From: an uncultured Neomegalonema sp.
GTDB lineage: Bacteria; Pseudomonadota; Alphaproteobacteria; Rhodobacterales; Rhodobacteraceae
Length of the DNA: 64,000 nucleotides
Direction of reading: 5' to 3'
Assembly (NCBI GenBank): GCA_937957975.1
Contig: CALFFK010000066.1
Span: 1 to 64,000 of the forward strand
Shown here: positions 56,401 through 64,000 of the stretch, piece after piece
Layout: every line of letters begins with the position of its first letter
How positions within the stretch are numbered: the stretch's first letter is position 1
Made by a program: the position numbers and the translations under genes
Notes under the pieces: generated by a model
Seen by the model: the letters and a program-made list of their open reading frames with translations, nothing else
Told to the model about the DNA's origin: nothing
Database searches by the model: none

Positions 56401-56535
56401 GGCGTCGTTGATGATGAGCTTTGGCAATTCCAGCGAGGCGTAGAGGACCGGGAAGGTCAATACGGTCAGGACGAGCAGAACCATCTGCTGCGCGCGGCTG
56501 TACTTCCAGACGAAGGCGAAAAGGCTGCGTTCCAT
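53464..56535 (-). CDS. ABC exporter-like protein with degenerate ATPase, large insertion and C-terminal cyclic-nucleotide-binding domain
   Basis: 1023 residues. Residues 1-330 form a type IV (exporter) membrane domain with about six helices. A nucleotide-binding domain starts near 350. Its Walker A is GISNASERTA (381-390), with Glu and Arg where Lys and Ser should be. The Q-loop reads AGTKPYLFKG without Gln. About 300 mostly helical residues (450-760) are inserted before the signature, which is LSPAT (776-780) instead of LSGGQ. Walker B is DIFVMDNALTSLDP, with Asn for the catalytic Glu. A cNMP-binding-like domain follows (880-1000: GDYLFREGEEADAAYLI). ATP hydrolysis by this protein is therefore doubtful. 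It starts 22 bases after hutU. Third codon positions look more G+C-rich than in its neighbours. Confidence 0.85.
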   Translation of the reverse strand: MERSLFAFVWKYSRAQQMVLLVLTVLTFPVLYASLELPKLIINDAIDAPPGTVDVFGYALSRFGYLMLLCFAFLVVVIVWGLIKMRLNTMKGIMAERLLRRFRYQLIARVLRFPLPHFRRTSQGEMVSIVTSEAEPLGGIMGDALAQPVFQGGQMLTILVFLFVQSFWLGLTAIALIPLQAWLIPKLQHQVNLLNVERVQEVRRFSERIGETVAGVRDIRANGVGPFTLAHFSDGLGRLFDIRHRIYEKKYFMKFVNNLITQLTPFFFFSIGGTLVLRGELTLGALVAALAAYKDLSGPWKELLAYYNQSQDMTLRYETIIEQFDPPGMLDASLVEGRPETCPHLDGPVVFENMTVRDPDGGRVLDDLSLTIPKGANVAIGISNASERTAMAEVLSRVILPSSGRVTIGEHDLNTVHQGVVAARVGVAGTKPYLFKGRIEDNTRLALRTLPCAKGAASEAFRAASTEAERTGNSLDPAGVPWLDLETSGFESETAVYDWWNRITETLGTDGFLFERGLDASFDPAIHRRLAERLVALRPEIKRRIEATGLCKAIHRFDPKKFNPAQAIGGNILYAFRKRKLSPEELANDAGFAAFLEEAKLRKDAVQLGAALLSVIAVTFGHQGGEHPLLRRLGLEPELFEWLHRIDDRRTAGGVESLCDFDSLLLAALPFCFTAEQVGEAFTDDLKQKILAIRRVETNGIGGWAERTFSAIDPDRFIEGLPVLGNLIFGMILKSAGADGDKVRELVGALLEEEGLRSEIAGLIGDIPLTSGGTNLSPATHERISFIRAAMRRPDIFVMDNALTSLDPADRLSIRSKLRDLLPDATLIHLEPRIERREDFDLVLEIADGKLVSDDVSTQLDEDAPGQSDLARKIRAFGRVSLFDGLARSQIRLLAFASEWFETTEGDYLFREGEEADAAYLITEGEAELVWSDVGELWDFEGRMVRPGRLIGDLSVLRGDKRLLDLIARSKVKGLRIGAAEFRDVIEHDPAIALNLLKTVTGYLIGTAGQLREIQRDVQNPKE

Positions 56536-56557
56536 GGATTTCTTTCGGGACGATCCC

Positions 56558-58234
56558 TCAACCGTTGCCGAGGATCGTCGGCAGTTTCAGCCCGTGTTCC
56601 CTTGCGCAGTCCACGGCGTCTTCATAGCCTGCATCGGCGTGACGCCAGACGCCGCTGGCAGGGTCATTCCAGAGGACGCGCTCCAGTCGGCGGGCGGCAT
56701 CTGCCGTGCCATCCGCGCAGATGACCATACCGGAATGCTGCGAAAAGCCCATGCCCACGCCGCCGCCATGGTGCAGCGATACCCATGTTGCGCCGCTGGC
56801 CGTGTTGATGAGGGCATTGAGAAGCGGCCAGTCAGAAACGGCGTCGGAACCGTCTTTCATGGCTTCGGTTTCGCGATTGGGGGAGGCGACGGAGCCACTG
56901 TCCAAATGATCGCGGCCTATGACGACGGGGGCTTTCAATTCTCCGCTGGCGACCATTTCGTTGAAAGCAAGACCCGCACGGTGGCGGTCGCCAAGGCCTA
57001 TCCAGCAGATGCGCGCGGGTAGACCCTGAAAGGCGATACGCTCGCGCGCCATGTCAAGCCAACGGTGCAGACCCTCGTTTTCTGGGAATAACTGCTTCAT
57101 CTTGGCATCGGTCTTGTAGATGTCTTCGGGGTCGCCGGAAAGGGCGCACCAGCGAAAGGGACCGATGCCCCGGCAGAAAAGGGGTCGGATATAGGCGGGA
57201 ACGAAGCCGGGAAAATCAAAGGCGTTCTCCAACCCTTCCTGCTTGGCGACCTGTCGGATATTATTGCCATAATCGAGGGTCGGAATACCCCGGTTCCAGA
57301 ATTCGACCATTGCCGCAACATGGGTTTTCATCGACGCACGGGCCGCTCGTTCGACAGCCTTTGGATCGCTTTCGCGCTTGTCACGCCATTCCGCCAGCGT
57401 CCAACCCTGGGGAAGATAGCCGTTTACAGGGTCGTGTGCAGACGTCTGGTCAGTGACGATATCGGGGCGGATATTGCGCTCGACCAGTTTAGCGAAGATA
57501 TCGGCGGCATTACCGAGAAGGCCAACGGATTTGGCTTCCCCGGCGGCGGTCCAGCGGTCGATCATGGCAAGGGCGTCGTTTAGGGTATCGGCACGTTGAT
57601 CAAGGTATTTCGTGCGCAAACGGGCGTCGATGCGGGCAGGGTCACATTCGACAGCCAGACAGGATGCGCCCGCAAAAACCGCTGCGAGAGGCTGTGCGCC
57701 ACCCATGCCGCCGAGGCCAGCGGTGAGTATCCATTTGCCGGTCAGATCACCATCGTAATGCTGGCGGCCCGCTTCTGCGAAGGTTTCGTAGGTTCCCTGT
57801 ACGATGCCTTGTGTGCCGATATATATCCATGATCCGGCGGTCATTTGCCCGTACATCATCAGACCCTTGCGGTCCAGCTCGTGGAAATGATCCCATGTTG
57901 CCCATTCGGGAACGAGATTGGAATTGGCGATCAGGACGCGGGGGGCGTCGGTGTGGGTGCGGATCACGGCGACGGGGCGACCTGACTGGACGATCAGGGT
58001 TTCGTCGCTTTCAAGTTTCTTGAGCGTCTCCACGATTCGGTCAAAATCCCCCCATGTCCGCGCCGCGCGCCCGATGCCGCCATAGACGACCAGCTCATGC
58101 GGATTTTCGGCCACGTCAGGATGCAAATTGTTCATCAGCATCCGCATAGGGGCTTCGGTTTGCCAGCTTTTGGCGTTCAGCTCCGGGCCGGTCGGGGAGT
58201 AGACATCGCGGGTATTACGGCGGGGATCTGACAT
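56558..58234 (-). CDS. hutU: Urocanate hydratase
   Basis: Second step of histidine degradation: urocanate to imidazolonepropionate, with tightly bound NAD. The 558-residue protein contains [20 protein letters not shown], the NAD loop [14 protein letters not shown], the conserved [14 protein letters not shown] and [17 protein letters not shown] near the C-terminus. The ATG overlaps the hutH stop by one base (TGATG) and GGAG lies five bases before it; the track's GTG start is one codon earlier. Confidence 0.95.
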   Translation of the reverse strand: MSDPRRNTRDVYSPTGPELNAKSWQTEAPMRMLMNNLHPDVAENPHELVVYGGIGRAARTWGDFDRIVETLKKLESDETLIVQSGRPVAVIRTHTDAPRVLIANSNLVPEWATWDHFHELDRKGLMMYGQMTAGSWIYIGTQGIVQGTYETFAEAGRQHYDGDLTGKWILTAGLGGMGGAQPLAAVFAGASCLAVECDPARIDARLRTKYLDQRADTLNDALAMIDRWTAAGEAKSVGLLGNAADIFAKLVERNIRPDIVTDQTSAHDPVNGYLPQGWTLAEWRDKRESDPKAVERAARASMKTHVAAMVEFWNRGIPTLDYGNNIRQVAKQEGLENAFDFPGFVPAYIRPLFCRGIGPFRWCALSGDPEDIYKTDAKMKQLFPENEGLHRWLDMARERIAFQGLPARICWIGLGDRHRAGLAFNEMVASGELKAPVVIGRDHLDSGSVASPNRETEAMKDGSDAVSDWPLLNALINTASGATWVSLHHGGGVGMGFSQHSGMVICADGTADAARRLERVLWNDPASGVWRHADAGYEDAVDCAREHGLKLPTILGNG

Positions 58235-59778
58235 CACGGCTCCTGCGTTCTGATGGTGATTTGGGGGAGGGGCGTTCCGCTCGCGATTGCGATCTGACCG
58301 GATGATACAAGTATCGCTGCATTGTCGAGATCAGGGGCTATGAAACGATCTTCTGCAAGGGCAGTGATCGTTTCGCGCAGGGTGGAGATAATGATTTGCA
58401 AGGGCGCACTTGTTTTCAGGGGTGCGCGAAAGCCGATGCCCTGGGCGGCGCAAAGGGCTTCGATGCCGAGGACATGGGCGAGATTGGTATTCATGCGTTT
58501 CAGCCGCCGCGCCCCATGGGCTGCCATGCTCACATGATCTTCCTGATTGGCAGAAGTAGGCGTGGAATCAGTAACGCACGGATTGGCGAGGTGCTTGTTT
58601 TCACTCATCAGGGCCGCGCTCGTGACTTCAGCGATCATGTACCCGGAGTTCAGGCCCGGATCGGGGGTCAGGAACGGTGGCAGGTCAAAGCTAAGGGCCG
58701 GATCAACCATTAGCGCGATGCGGCGCTGGGCGATGGCCCCGATTTCGGTGATGGCCAGCGCAATTTGGTCGGCAGCAAATCCGACGGGTTCGGCATGGAA
58801 ATTACCGCCCGAAAGAATAGCATCTTCCAGCACGATGGGGTTGTCGGTAACGGCATTGGCCTCGATTTCCAGCGTTTGCGCGGCCTGCCGCAACACGTCC
58901 ATCGCTGCGCCCGTGACCTGCGGTTGGCAACGGATGCAATAGGGGTCTTGCACGCGGGTATCGCCTTCCCGGTGGCTATTACGGATTTCGGAACCGTCAA
59001 GCAGGGCACGCATCGCCGCCGCCGCCTCGATTTGCCCGCGATGCCCTCGCAAGGCATGAATTTCAGCGCGCAGCGGTGCGGTCGAACCCATGATGGCGTC
59101 TGTGCTCAAGGCAGAGGTGACAAGGGCGCTCTGCGCCAGTTGCCATGCATCGAAAAGGCCGGTGAGCGCGAAGGCGGTAGAGAACTGTGTTCCGTTGATG
59201 AGGGCCAGTCCTTCCTTGGCCCCAAGCGTGACGGGATCAAGACCGGCACGGGCAAGGGCTTCACGGCCCGGCAGACGCTCGCCCTTGAACTGCGCTTCGC
59301 CCTCACCCATCATCACAGCGGCCATATGCGCCAGTGGGGCGAGATCGCCTGATGCGCCTACGGAGCCTTGCGCCGGAATCACGGGAATAACCGCCCTGGC
59401 CAGCATTGCCTCTATCTGTTCGATGATCTGCCAGCGAACACCGGATGCACCGCGCCCAAGGGAGAGTAGCTTGAGCGCCATCATGGTGCGGACATGGCGC
59501 GCCTCAATGGGCGGGCCGACCCCTGCACAATGGCTTAGTATCAGATTGCGTTGCAGGATAGCCGTGTCTTCCGGGGCGATCTTGACACTGGCGAGTTTGC
59601 CGAAGCCTGTGTTGATACCATAGACGGCAATATCCCTTGCTGCGGCCTCTGCAACGCGCGCTGCGGCGGTTTCGACGGCAGGGCGGCAAGCAGGATCAAG
59701 GACGACTGGCTCGACGCCCATGCAAACCTGACAAAGCTGATCGAGTGTGGCCGAACCGGGGGTCAACTGGATCGTCAT
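58234..59778 (-). CDS. hutH: Histidine ammonia-lyase
   Basis: First step of histidine degradation: histidine to urocanate and ammonia. 514 residues. The MIO cofactor-forming triad Ala-Ser-Gly is at 142-144 in [14 protein letters not shown], and the catalytic tyrosine is in [10 protein letters not shown] near residue 53. The start at 59778 gives the normal N-terminus; the track start adds 86 codons inside hutI. Its ATG overlaps the hutI stop by four bases (ATGA). Confidence 0.96.
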   Translation of the reverse strand: MTIQLTPGSATLDQLCQVCMGVEPVVLDPACRPAVETAAARVAEAAARDIAVYGINTGFGKLASVKIAPEDTAILQRNLILSHCAGVGPPIEARHVRTMMALKLLSLGRGASGVRWQIIEQIEAMLARAVIPVIPAQGSVGASGDLAPLAHMAAVMMGEGEAQFKGERLPGREALARAGLDPVTLGAKEGLALINGTQFSTAFALTGLFDAWQLAQSALVTSALSTDAIMGSTAPLRAEIHALRGHRGQIEAAAAMRALLDGSEIRNSHREGDTRVQDPYCIRCQPQVTGAAMDVLRQAAQTLEIEANAVTDNPIVLEDAILSGGNFHAEPVGFAADQIALAITEIGAIAQRRIALMVDPALSFDLPPFLTPDPGLNSGYMIAEVTSAALMSENKHLANPCVTDSTPTSANQEDHVSMAAHGARRLKRMNTNLAHVLGIEALCAAQGIGFRAPLKTSAPLQIIISTLRETITALAEDRFIAPDLDNAAILVSSGQIAIASGTPLPQITIRTQEP

Positions 59779-60980
59779 GTTGTACCCGCGAAGTATCGTG
59801 CATGGATCGGGTTGAAACCAATGCGATAGGAGAGTTCCGCCGGGTGTTCGACATCCCAGACTGCAAGATCGGCCCGCTTTCCGGGCGCAATAGTGCCGCA
59901 ATCGTCGATACCGAGCGCCCGTGCCGCGTTGTTGGTCACGCCGGTCAACGCCTCCTCCGGCGTCATGCGAAAGAGGGTGCAGGCCATATTCATCGTCAGC
60001 AACAGGGAAGTGAGTGGCGAGGAACCGGGGTTGCAATCAGTCGCAAGGGCGATGGGAACCCCCGCATCACGCAAGCCCTGAACCGGGGGTAATTGCGTCT
60101 CACGCACAGTATAGAACGCACCGGGAAGAAGAACGCCAACTGATCCGGCTGTGGCCATGGCGGCAATGCCGTCTTCGTCCAGATATTCGATGTGATCGCA
60201 GGAAAGCGCACCATGGGAGGCAGCCAACGCTGCACCGCCAAGGTTAGAGAGTTGTTCTGCATGGAGTTTTACGGGTAGGCCGAGTTCGCCCGCTACGGCA
60301 AAAACCCGCGCGATCTGGGCGGGTGTAAAGGCGATCCCTTCGCAAAATCCATCTACGGCGTCGGCTAACCCCGCCGCATGGACGGCACGAAGCGTGGGGA
60401 TGGCGATTTCGTCGATATAGGCATCGGCTCGGCCCGCATACTCCGCCGAAATCGCATGTGCGCCCAGAAAGCTGGTTACGATCCGCACATCGCGCATTTT
60501 GGCGATACGGCGAGCGGTGCGGAGCATTCTCAATTCGGTTTCAGTATCAAGACCGTAACCTGATTTCACCTCAATCAATGCCACGCCTTCGGCCAGAAGG
60601 GCATCAACCCGGCGCAACGCATCAGTGAGCAGGGTATCCTCATCCGTCTCACGCGTTGCCTTTACGGTCGAGACGATGCCGCCCCCTGCCCGTGCGACTT
60701 CTTCGTAAGTAGCACCTTCGAGCCTCATCTCGAATTCCCGCGCGCGGTTGCCGCCAAAGACGATATGGGTGTGGCAATCTATTAGGGCGGGTGTGATGAG
60801 CCGCCCATCCAAAGGGCGCGATTCCAGCTTTGCATGATCCGGGGGAAGGTCGGATTTTGCGCCAACCCAGACGACCCTGCCCGCCTCAATCACAATTGCT
60901 GCATCTTCGATCATGCCATAGGGCGCATCGCCCGACACAATCGTCGCCACCCGTGCCTGGGTTAGAATGAACCCCGCCAT
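59775..60980 (-). CDS. hutI: Imidazolonepropionase
   Basis: Third step of histidine degradation: opens the imidazolone ring to N-formiminoglutamate. The 401-residue amidohydrolase has the metal motif [50 protein letters not shown], the metal/catalytic stretch [12 protein letters not shown] and [10 protein letters not shown]. First gene of the minus-strand hutI-hutH-hutU unit, divergent from hutF with 80 bases between. I do not see a HutC-type operator in the spacer. Confidence 0.95.
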   Translation of the reverse strand: MAGFILTQARVATIVSGDAPYGMIEDAAIVIEAGRVVWVGAKSDLPPDHAKLESRPLDGRLITPALIDCHTHIVFGGNRAREFEMRLEGATYEEVARAGGGIVSTVKATRETDEDTLLTDALRRVDALLAEGVALIEVKSGYGLDTETELRMLRTARRIAKMRDVRIVTSFLGAHAISAEYAGRADAYIDEIAIPTLRAVHAAGLADAVDGFCEGIAFTPAQIARVFAVAGELGLPVKLHAEQLSNLGGAALAASHGALSCDHIEYLDEDGIAAMATAGSVGVLLPGAFYTVRETQLPPVQGLRDAGVPIALATDCNPGSSPLTSLLLTMNMACTLFRMTPEEALTGVTNNAARALGIDDCGTIAPGKRADLAVWDVEHPAELSYRIGFNPIHARYFAGTT

Positions 60981-61060
60981 TTCGCTTCGCCCCGCTATCG
61001 TCGCTATATTGCTTTCGGTAGACCGTATGGGAAACGATCCTTGGGCGAAAGGTGTGGGCG

Positions 61061-62422
61061 ATGGCGATTCATGCGAAGCGGGCGCTTCTGGGGGCAGAAT
61101 GGGCGCGGGATGTAAGGGTGATTGTGGATGGTTTACACATCGCCCTTATTGAGACGGGCGTTGTGGCGGAATCAGCCGATACGAGGGTCGATACGCTGCT
61201 GCCTGCGCCGGGGAATCTGCATAGTCACTCATTTCAGCGCGCTATGGCCGGGATGACAGAACATCGCGCATCAGGACGCGACAATTTCTGGAGCTGGCGG
61301 GAATTGATGTACCGGTTTTTGAATCGACTGACCCCCGACCAAATAGAAGCCATTGCAGGGCTTGTCTTTATGGAGATGCTGGAAGCTGGATATGCCGCCG
61401 TGGGCGAGTTCCATTACGTTCATCACCAGCCAGGGGGCGCGCCTTATGATGATCTGGCGGAACTGTCAGGGCGCATCTGCGCGGCGGCGGCAGAGACGGG
61501 AATCGGTTTGACGCATCTACCGGTTCTTTACACGTATGGCGGGGCATCGAAAGCACCGTTGAGAGGTGGCCAATTACGCTTCGGAAACGATCTAGACCGT
61601 TTTCAGACGATGGTTCAGGCGACGGGCCGGTATCTTGCTGATTGCCCGGCAGATACGTCGCTTGGCGTAGCACCCCATTCCCTGCGCGCGACGGCCCCGG
61701 ATGAGCTTGCGGCATTGCTTGCTGCTTTTCCCGATATGCCGATACATATCCATGCTGCGGAGCAGATGCAGGAAGTGGAGCAGGTCTCGAACTGGCTCGG
61801 TGCGCGCCCGGTTGAATGGCTGTTGGCGAATACAGGGCTTGATAAACGCTGGTGCCTGATTCATGCGACTCACATGACGGAACGGGAAACACACGGTCTT
61901 GCGGCGTCAGGGGCCGTCGTAGGGCTGTGCCCGATTACAGAATCCAATCTCGGCGATGGTATCTTTGACGGGGAAAGGTATCTGGCGGCGGGGGGGATGT
62001 TCGGGGTTGGCTCGGATTCCAATATCCGCATTGCCCTGGGCGAGGAATTGCGGACATTCGAATATTCCCAACGGCTTCGTGATCAGGCACGCAATGTGCT
62101 GGCATCGGCGGATTGCTCGGTTGGGCAGACACTTTATTCTGGCGCATTGCAGGGTGCTGCCCGTGCACTGAACCGTCATAGCGGGCAGATTGCGGTGGGT
62201 TTTCTGGCGGACATGGTTGCAATTGATAGCGAAGCACCTGCGCTTTATGCGCTGTGCGACGATCAGCTTTTGGACGGAATGATTTTCGTGGCAGGACAGG
62301 GTATCGTCCGGGATGTCTGGTCTGCGGGCCGCCATACAGTTGAAAACGGCAGGCATTGGGCGCGCGACGCGGTTCTTAAGCGGTACCGGAAGGCCATTAT
62401 GTGCCTGTTGAATGATGTATAG
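61061..62422 (+). CDS. hutF: Formimidoylglutamate deiminase
   Basis: Converts N-formiminoglutamate to N-formylglutamate plus ammonia. 453 residues of the amidohydrolase superfamily: [20 protein letters not shown] (metal HxH), [31 protein letters not shown] and [16 protein letters not shown]. Its presence shows this organism uses the two-step deiminase/deformylase end of the pathway; the deformylase HutG is not in the window. The ATG at 61061 follows AAAGG; the track's GTG is three codons earlier. Confidence 0.93.
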   Translation: MAIHAKRALLGAEWARDVRVIVDGLHIALIETGVVAESADTRVDTLLPAPGNLHSHSFQRAMAGMTEHRASGRDNFWSWRELMYRFLNRLTPDQIEAIAGLVFMEMLEAGYAAVGEFHYVHHQPGGAPYDDLAELSGRICAAAAETGIGLTHLPVLYTYGGASKAPLRGGQLRFGNDLDRFQTMVQATGRYLADCPADTSLGVAPHSLRATAPDELAALLAAFPDMPIHIHAAEQMQEVEQVSNWLGARPVEWLLANTGLDKRWCLIHATHMTERETHGLAASGAVVGLCPITESNLGDGIFDGERYLAAGGMFGVGSDSNIRIALGEELRTFEYSQRLRDQARNVLASADCSVGQTLYSGALQGAARALNRHSGQIAVGFLADMVAIDSEAPALYALCDDQLLDGMIFVAGQGIVRDVWSAGRHTVENGRHWARDAVLKRYRKAIMCLLNDV

Positions 62423-62474
62423 TGAAAAAGGTGTTGACCCGGCAACGTCGGAACCCTACGAAAACCGCCGGTGA

Positions 62475-62558
62475 GGGGGATGCGCTGCAAGGTGCGGCAG
62501 CGGACTGTAAATCCGCCGGGGAGACCCATGCCTGGTTCGATTCCAGGATCCCCCACCA
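62475..62558 (+). tRNA. tRNA-Tyr (GTA)
   Basis: 84 nt including the encoded CCA. The acceptor stem GGGGGAT pairs with ATCCCCC, the anticodon stem is GCGGA/TCCGC with loop CTGTAAA (anticodon GTA), the long class II variable arm is GGG-GAGA-CCC, and the T arm is CCTGG/CCAGG with loop TTCGATT. The D arm is unusual: positions 8 and 14 read G and C instead of the near-universal U8 and A14, and position 21 is G. It lies about 50 bases after hutF. Confidence 0.88.
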
Positions 62559-62857
62559 CCCACCTCTCCCATTATTTTGTCATTCGCGCGCCTCGCAAGA
62601 GCACTGTAATAACCGTTGGTTAGCGCCCGTATTGCAGAGATCAGCAACGCACAAGTGCTCAGTTCCGGCTCTTCAGGGCGCATTTCGGGGTCACGTCTCA
62701 GAGCGCGATGCGGTCTATCATTCTCTCGGTCATGTTGGCGACGGCAAGGACGAATTGCCGGGTATTCTATCCGCCTGTCCCTGCCTATTGCTGCATGAAG
62801 ACCCCATTGCAGCGCGGTCGATACAAGCCGGCAGCGCTGCTGTGGGAGGGGTAACTC
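62559..62857. other. Intergenic segment after tRNA-Tyr, 299 bp, no gene recognised
   Basis: No ORF here resembles a known protein. The minus-strand frame continuing from the transposase remnant loses family similarity at about 62858, so this segment may be unrelated DNA joined to a truncated insertion sequence. Confidence 0.4.
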
Positions 62858-63303
62858 TACGCGCTGAATTGTGCTGTCGCTGGCCGCTTCGACGATGCCC
62901 AGTTCCATGACTTTTTTTCCAGAAGGCGCAGCGACCAGCGGGCATGATCTTCTGGTGGCTCCGAACAGGCCAACTGGATCAACCGTGCCTCAGCCTCGCT
63001 GTCGAAAATCCGTGCCGTGCGGGGGGGTATCGTGCTTCCTGCGGTCAAGCGCTGCCTCCAGACCCTCTTTCACAAGCTGGCGGCGCGTCCGGTAGACTGT
63101 TGACGCACTGGTCTCAAAAGCCCCGGAAATCCGGGCATCATCCCAACCTTCACGACCGTCGCCGGTATCGGCCTTGAGCAGAATGCGCGCCTTCAATAGC
63201 CGAGAGGCCGCACCCCGACCCTTGCCAATCATCCCTTCAAGACTGGCGCGTTACCCGGCACTCAGCTCACAACGCATTTTGCCCGACGACCACCTCGCGA
63301 CAT
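62858..63303 (-). pseudogene. IS630-family transposase remnant
   Basis: Pieces of an IS630-type transposase N-terminus lie in order on the minus strand but in different frames: MSRGGRRAKCV from 63303; LSAG-stop-RASLEGMIGKGRGAA; ARISGAFETSASTVYRTRRQ; TARIFDSEAEARLIQLAC; SLRLLEKK; and finally ELGIVEAASDSTIQRV ending at about 62858. At least three frameshifts and one in-frame TAA break it, and the catalytic DDE half is missing. The order and phrases fit IS630 helix-turn-helix regions. It cannot be active. Confidence 0.75.
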
Positions 63304-63619
63304 CCTTGACCCTGCTGCGATGAACATCAGCCGAAGGGACCAGAAAACTCTCTGTCCGTCAAAATTTATGAAGCTGGGGAATAGACATCTGTGACTGAAG
63401 TTACATGGTATACGTCATGCCCTTCGGCAGTCAGATGACGTCGCCAATCGTTTGCGGGACGAAGGTCGTCTTCCAGAGTGGGAATGTACAACCTTCTTCA
63501 GCCTTTCGGACAAAGGGGGCGCCAGCATTTCGCTATGTCGTGTCGATCAGAGGTTTCTACAGTCGCTTGATGACTGATCGCCCCTCAAAGGCGTCGCCAA
63601 CATTTACAATTGGGGGAAG
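63304..63619. other. Intergenic segment between transposase remnant and tRNA-Pro, no gene recognised
   Basis: About 316 bases without a convincing ORF; the 121-codon ORF at 63405-63770 runs through tRNA-Pro antisense and is not credible. The outer end of the old insertion sequence probably lies in the first 80 bases, but no clear terminal inverted repeat partner remains. Confidence 0.4.
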
Positions 63620-63696
63620 TGGTCGGAGCGGCAGGATTCGAACCTGCGACCCCCTGTACCCAAAACAGGTGCGCTACCAAGCTGCGCCACGCTCCG
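63620..63696 (-). tRNA. tRNA-Pro (TGG)
   Basis: 77 nt on the minus strand including encoded CCA. The acceptor stem CGGAGCG pairs with its complement, the anticodon loop reads TTTTGGG (anticodon TGG), and the T arm contains GGTTCGAATCC-type sequence. All four arms can be drawn without mismatch in the anticodon and T stems. Confidence 0.94.
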
Positions 63697-63754
63697 ATTT
63701 GTGCGTGATAGAACACGTCGCAGAGCGACGCAAGAGGCTCAATCACTTACATCG

Positions 63755-64000
63755 TCACTTTTCGCGATAAAGCGTCACCGTGTCTCCAACGTCGATGCCC
63801 AAACGCTCCGCAAGACCGCCATTGATCTCCAGAACAGCGCGCACTTTCTGGGTCGACCTGATCGGCGTGAGAGACAGCGGAACCGCCTCACGGGCGACTT
63901 GTAAGATGCGCCCGTCATTTGAAATAAACAGCATATCCAATGGGATAAGGGTGTTCTTCATCCAGAATGAGGCGAATTGTTCGCGGGGATAAATAAACAG
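63755..64000 (-). CDS. DUF192-family protein (partial; 5' end beyond the window)
   Basis: The last 81 codons of a DUF192 protein. The reading runs off the window edge in frame: FIYPREQFASFWMKNTLIPL, then MLFI, AVPLSLTPI, and VRAVLEINGGLAERLGI near the end, all hallmark DUF192 phrases. The ORF track shows it only from an internal Met. The missing N-terminus may carry a signal peptide, as is common. Function is unknown. Confidence 0.88.
   Translation of the reverse strand: MFIYPREQFASFWMKNTLIPLDMLFISNDGRILQVAREAVPLSLTPIRSTQKVRAVLEINGGLAERLGIDVGDTVTLYREK

Noticed and set aside
60981-61060. HutC-type operator between hutI and hutF
   Set aside because: I looked for a TGTATATACA-like palindrome in the 80-base spacer and found none.
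63405-63770. 121-codon plus-strand ORF
   Set aside because: Passes through tRNA-Pro antisense and the DUF192 end; no protein similarity.
1-64000. CRISPR array, prophage or complete mobile island
   Set aside because: No regularly spaced repeats, integrase, phage structural genes or complete insertion sequence were seen.

Overview
The window looks like chromosomal backbone from an alphaproteobacterium, most likely of the Rhodobacterales type. This rests on several things: a two-piece, circularly permuted tmRNA (tag ANDNRAPVALAA) directly followed by SspB; ChpT beside a DUF3553 protein; MipZ beside rpmE; a split MnmD/FAD-oxidoreductase pair; a methyltransferase-ComF-glutaredoxin-nitrilase block; and an Lrp-type regulator divergent from a PutA that lacks a DNA-binding domain. 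No rRNA, CRISPR array, prophage or integrated island is visible. The only mobile-element trace is a decayed IS630-like transposase near the right end.

Layout. 0-7 kb: tail of an Lrp/AsnC regulator, then a surface-polysaccharide group (YjbH, YjbF lipoprotein, GlmM, CapD/WbpM-like dehydratase) closed by a strong terminator. 7-15 kb: an outer membrane barrel protein, purD, xseA, a coiled-coil OmpA-family protein with an internal duplication, an NDUFA9-like protein and a GNAT acetyltransferase. 15.5-18 kb: ssrA, sspB, fumC, gph. 18.5-26.5 kb (minus strand): a CPA1 antiporter, a HyuA-like protein, an RlmD/TrmA-type methyltransferase, two small secreted two-cysteine proteins and an orphan TadG/VWA protein. 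26.8-33.5 kb: gatB, an orphan phnM, chpT, DUF3553, mnmD, a FAD oxidoreductase and a fumarase-superfamily lyase. 33.5-40.8 kb: a small membrane protein, an M23 peptidase, clpA, clpS, a D-Ala-D-Ala carboxypeptidase with SPOR domain, mipZ and rpmE. 41-47.6 kb: prs, panC, a small membrane protein flanked by a short direct repeat, hemH, an NDUFAF5-like methyltransferase, comF, grxC and a nitrilase-family hydrolase. 47.7-52.8 kb: putR/putA and a GhrA-like reductase. 52.8-62.4 kb: a histidine-degradation operon (hutI-hutH-hutU) apparently continuing into an unusual ABC-exporter-like protein and a flavin reductase, with hutF divergent. 62.4-64 kb: tRNA-Tyr, transposase debris, tRNA-Pro and a partial DUF192 gene.

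How the genes fit together. The tmRNA tag, SspB, ClpA and ClpS together give most of a quality-control degradation pathway (ClpX and ClpP are not in the window). HutH, HutU, HutI and HutF carry histidine to N-formylglutamate; the deformylase (HutG) and a HutC repressor are not here. PutA takes proline to glutamate under a probable Lrp-type activator. The most unusual object is the 1023-residue ABC-like protein at 53464-56535. It has an exporter-type membrane domain, a nucleotide-binding domain altered at Walker A, Q-loop, signature and catalytic glutamate, a roughly 300-residue insertion, and a C-terminal cyclic-nucleotide-binding-like domain. It sits in the hut transcription unit and looks like a sensor or scaffold more than a pump.
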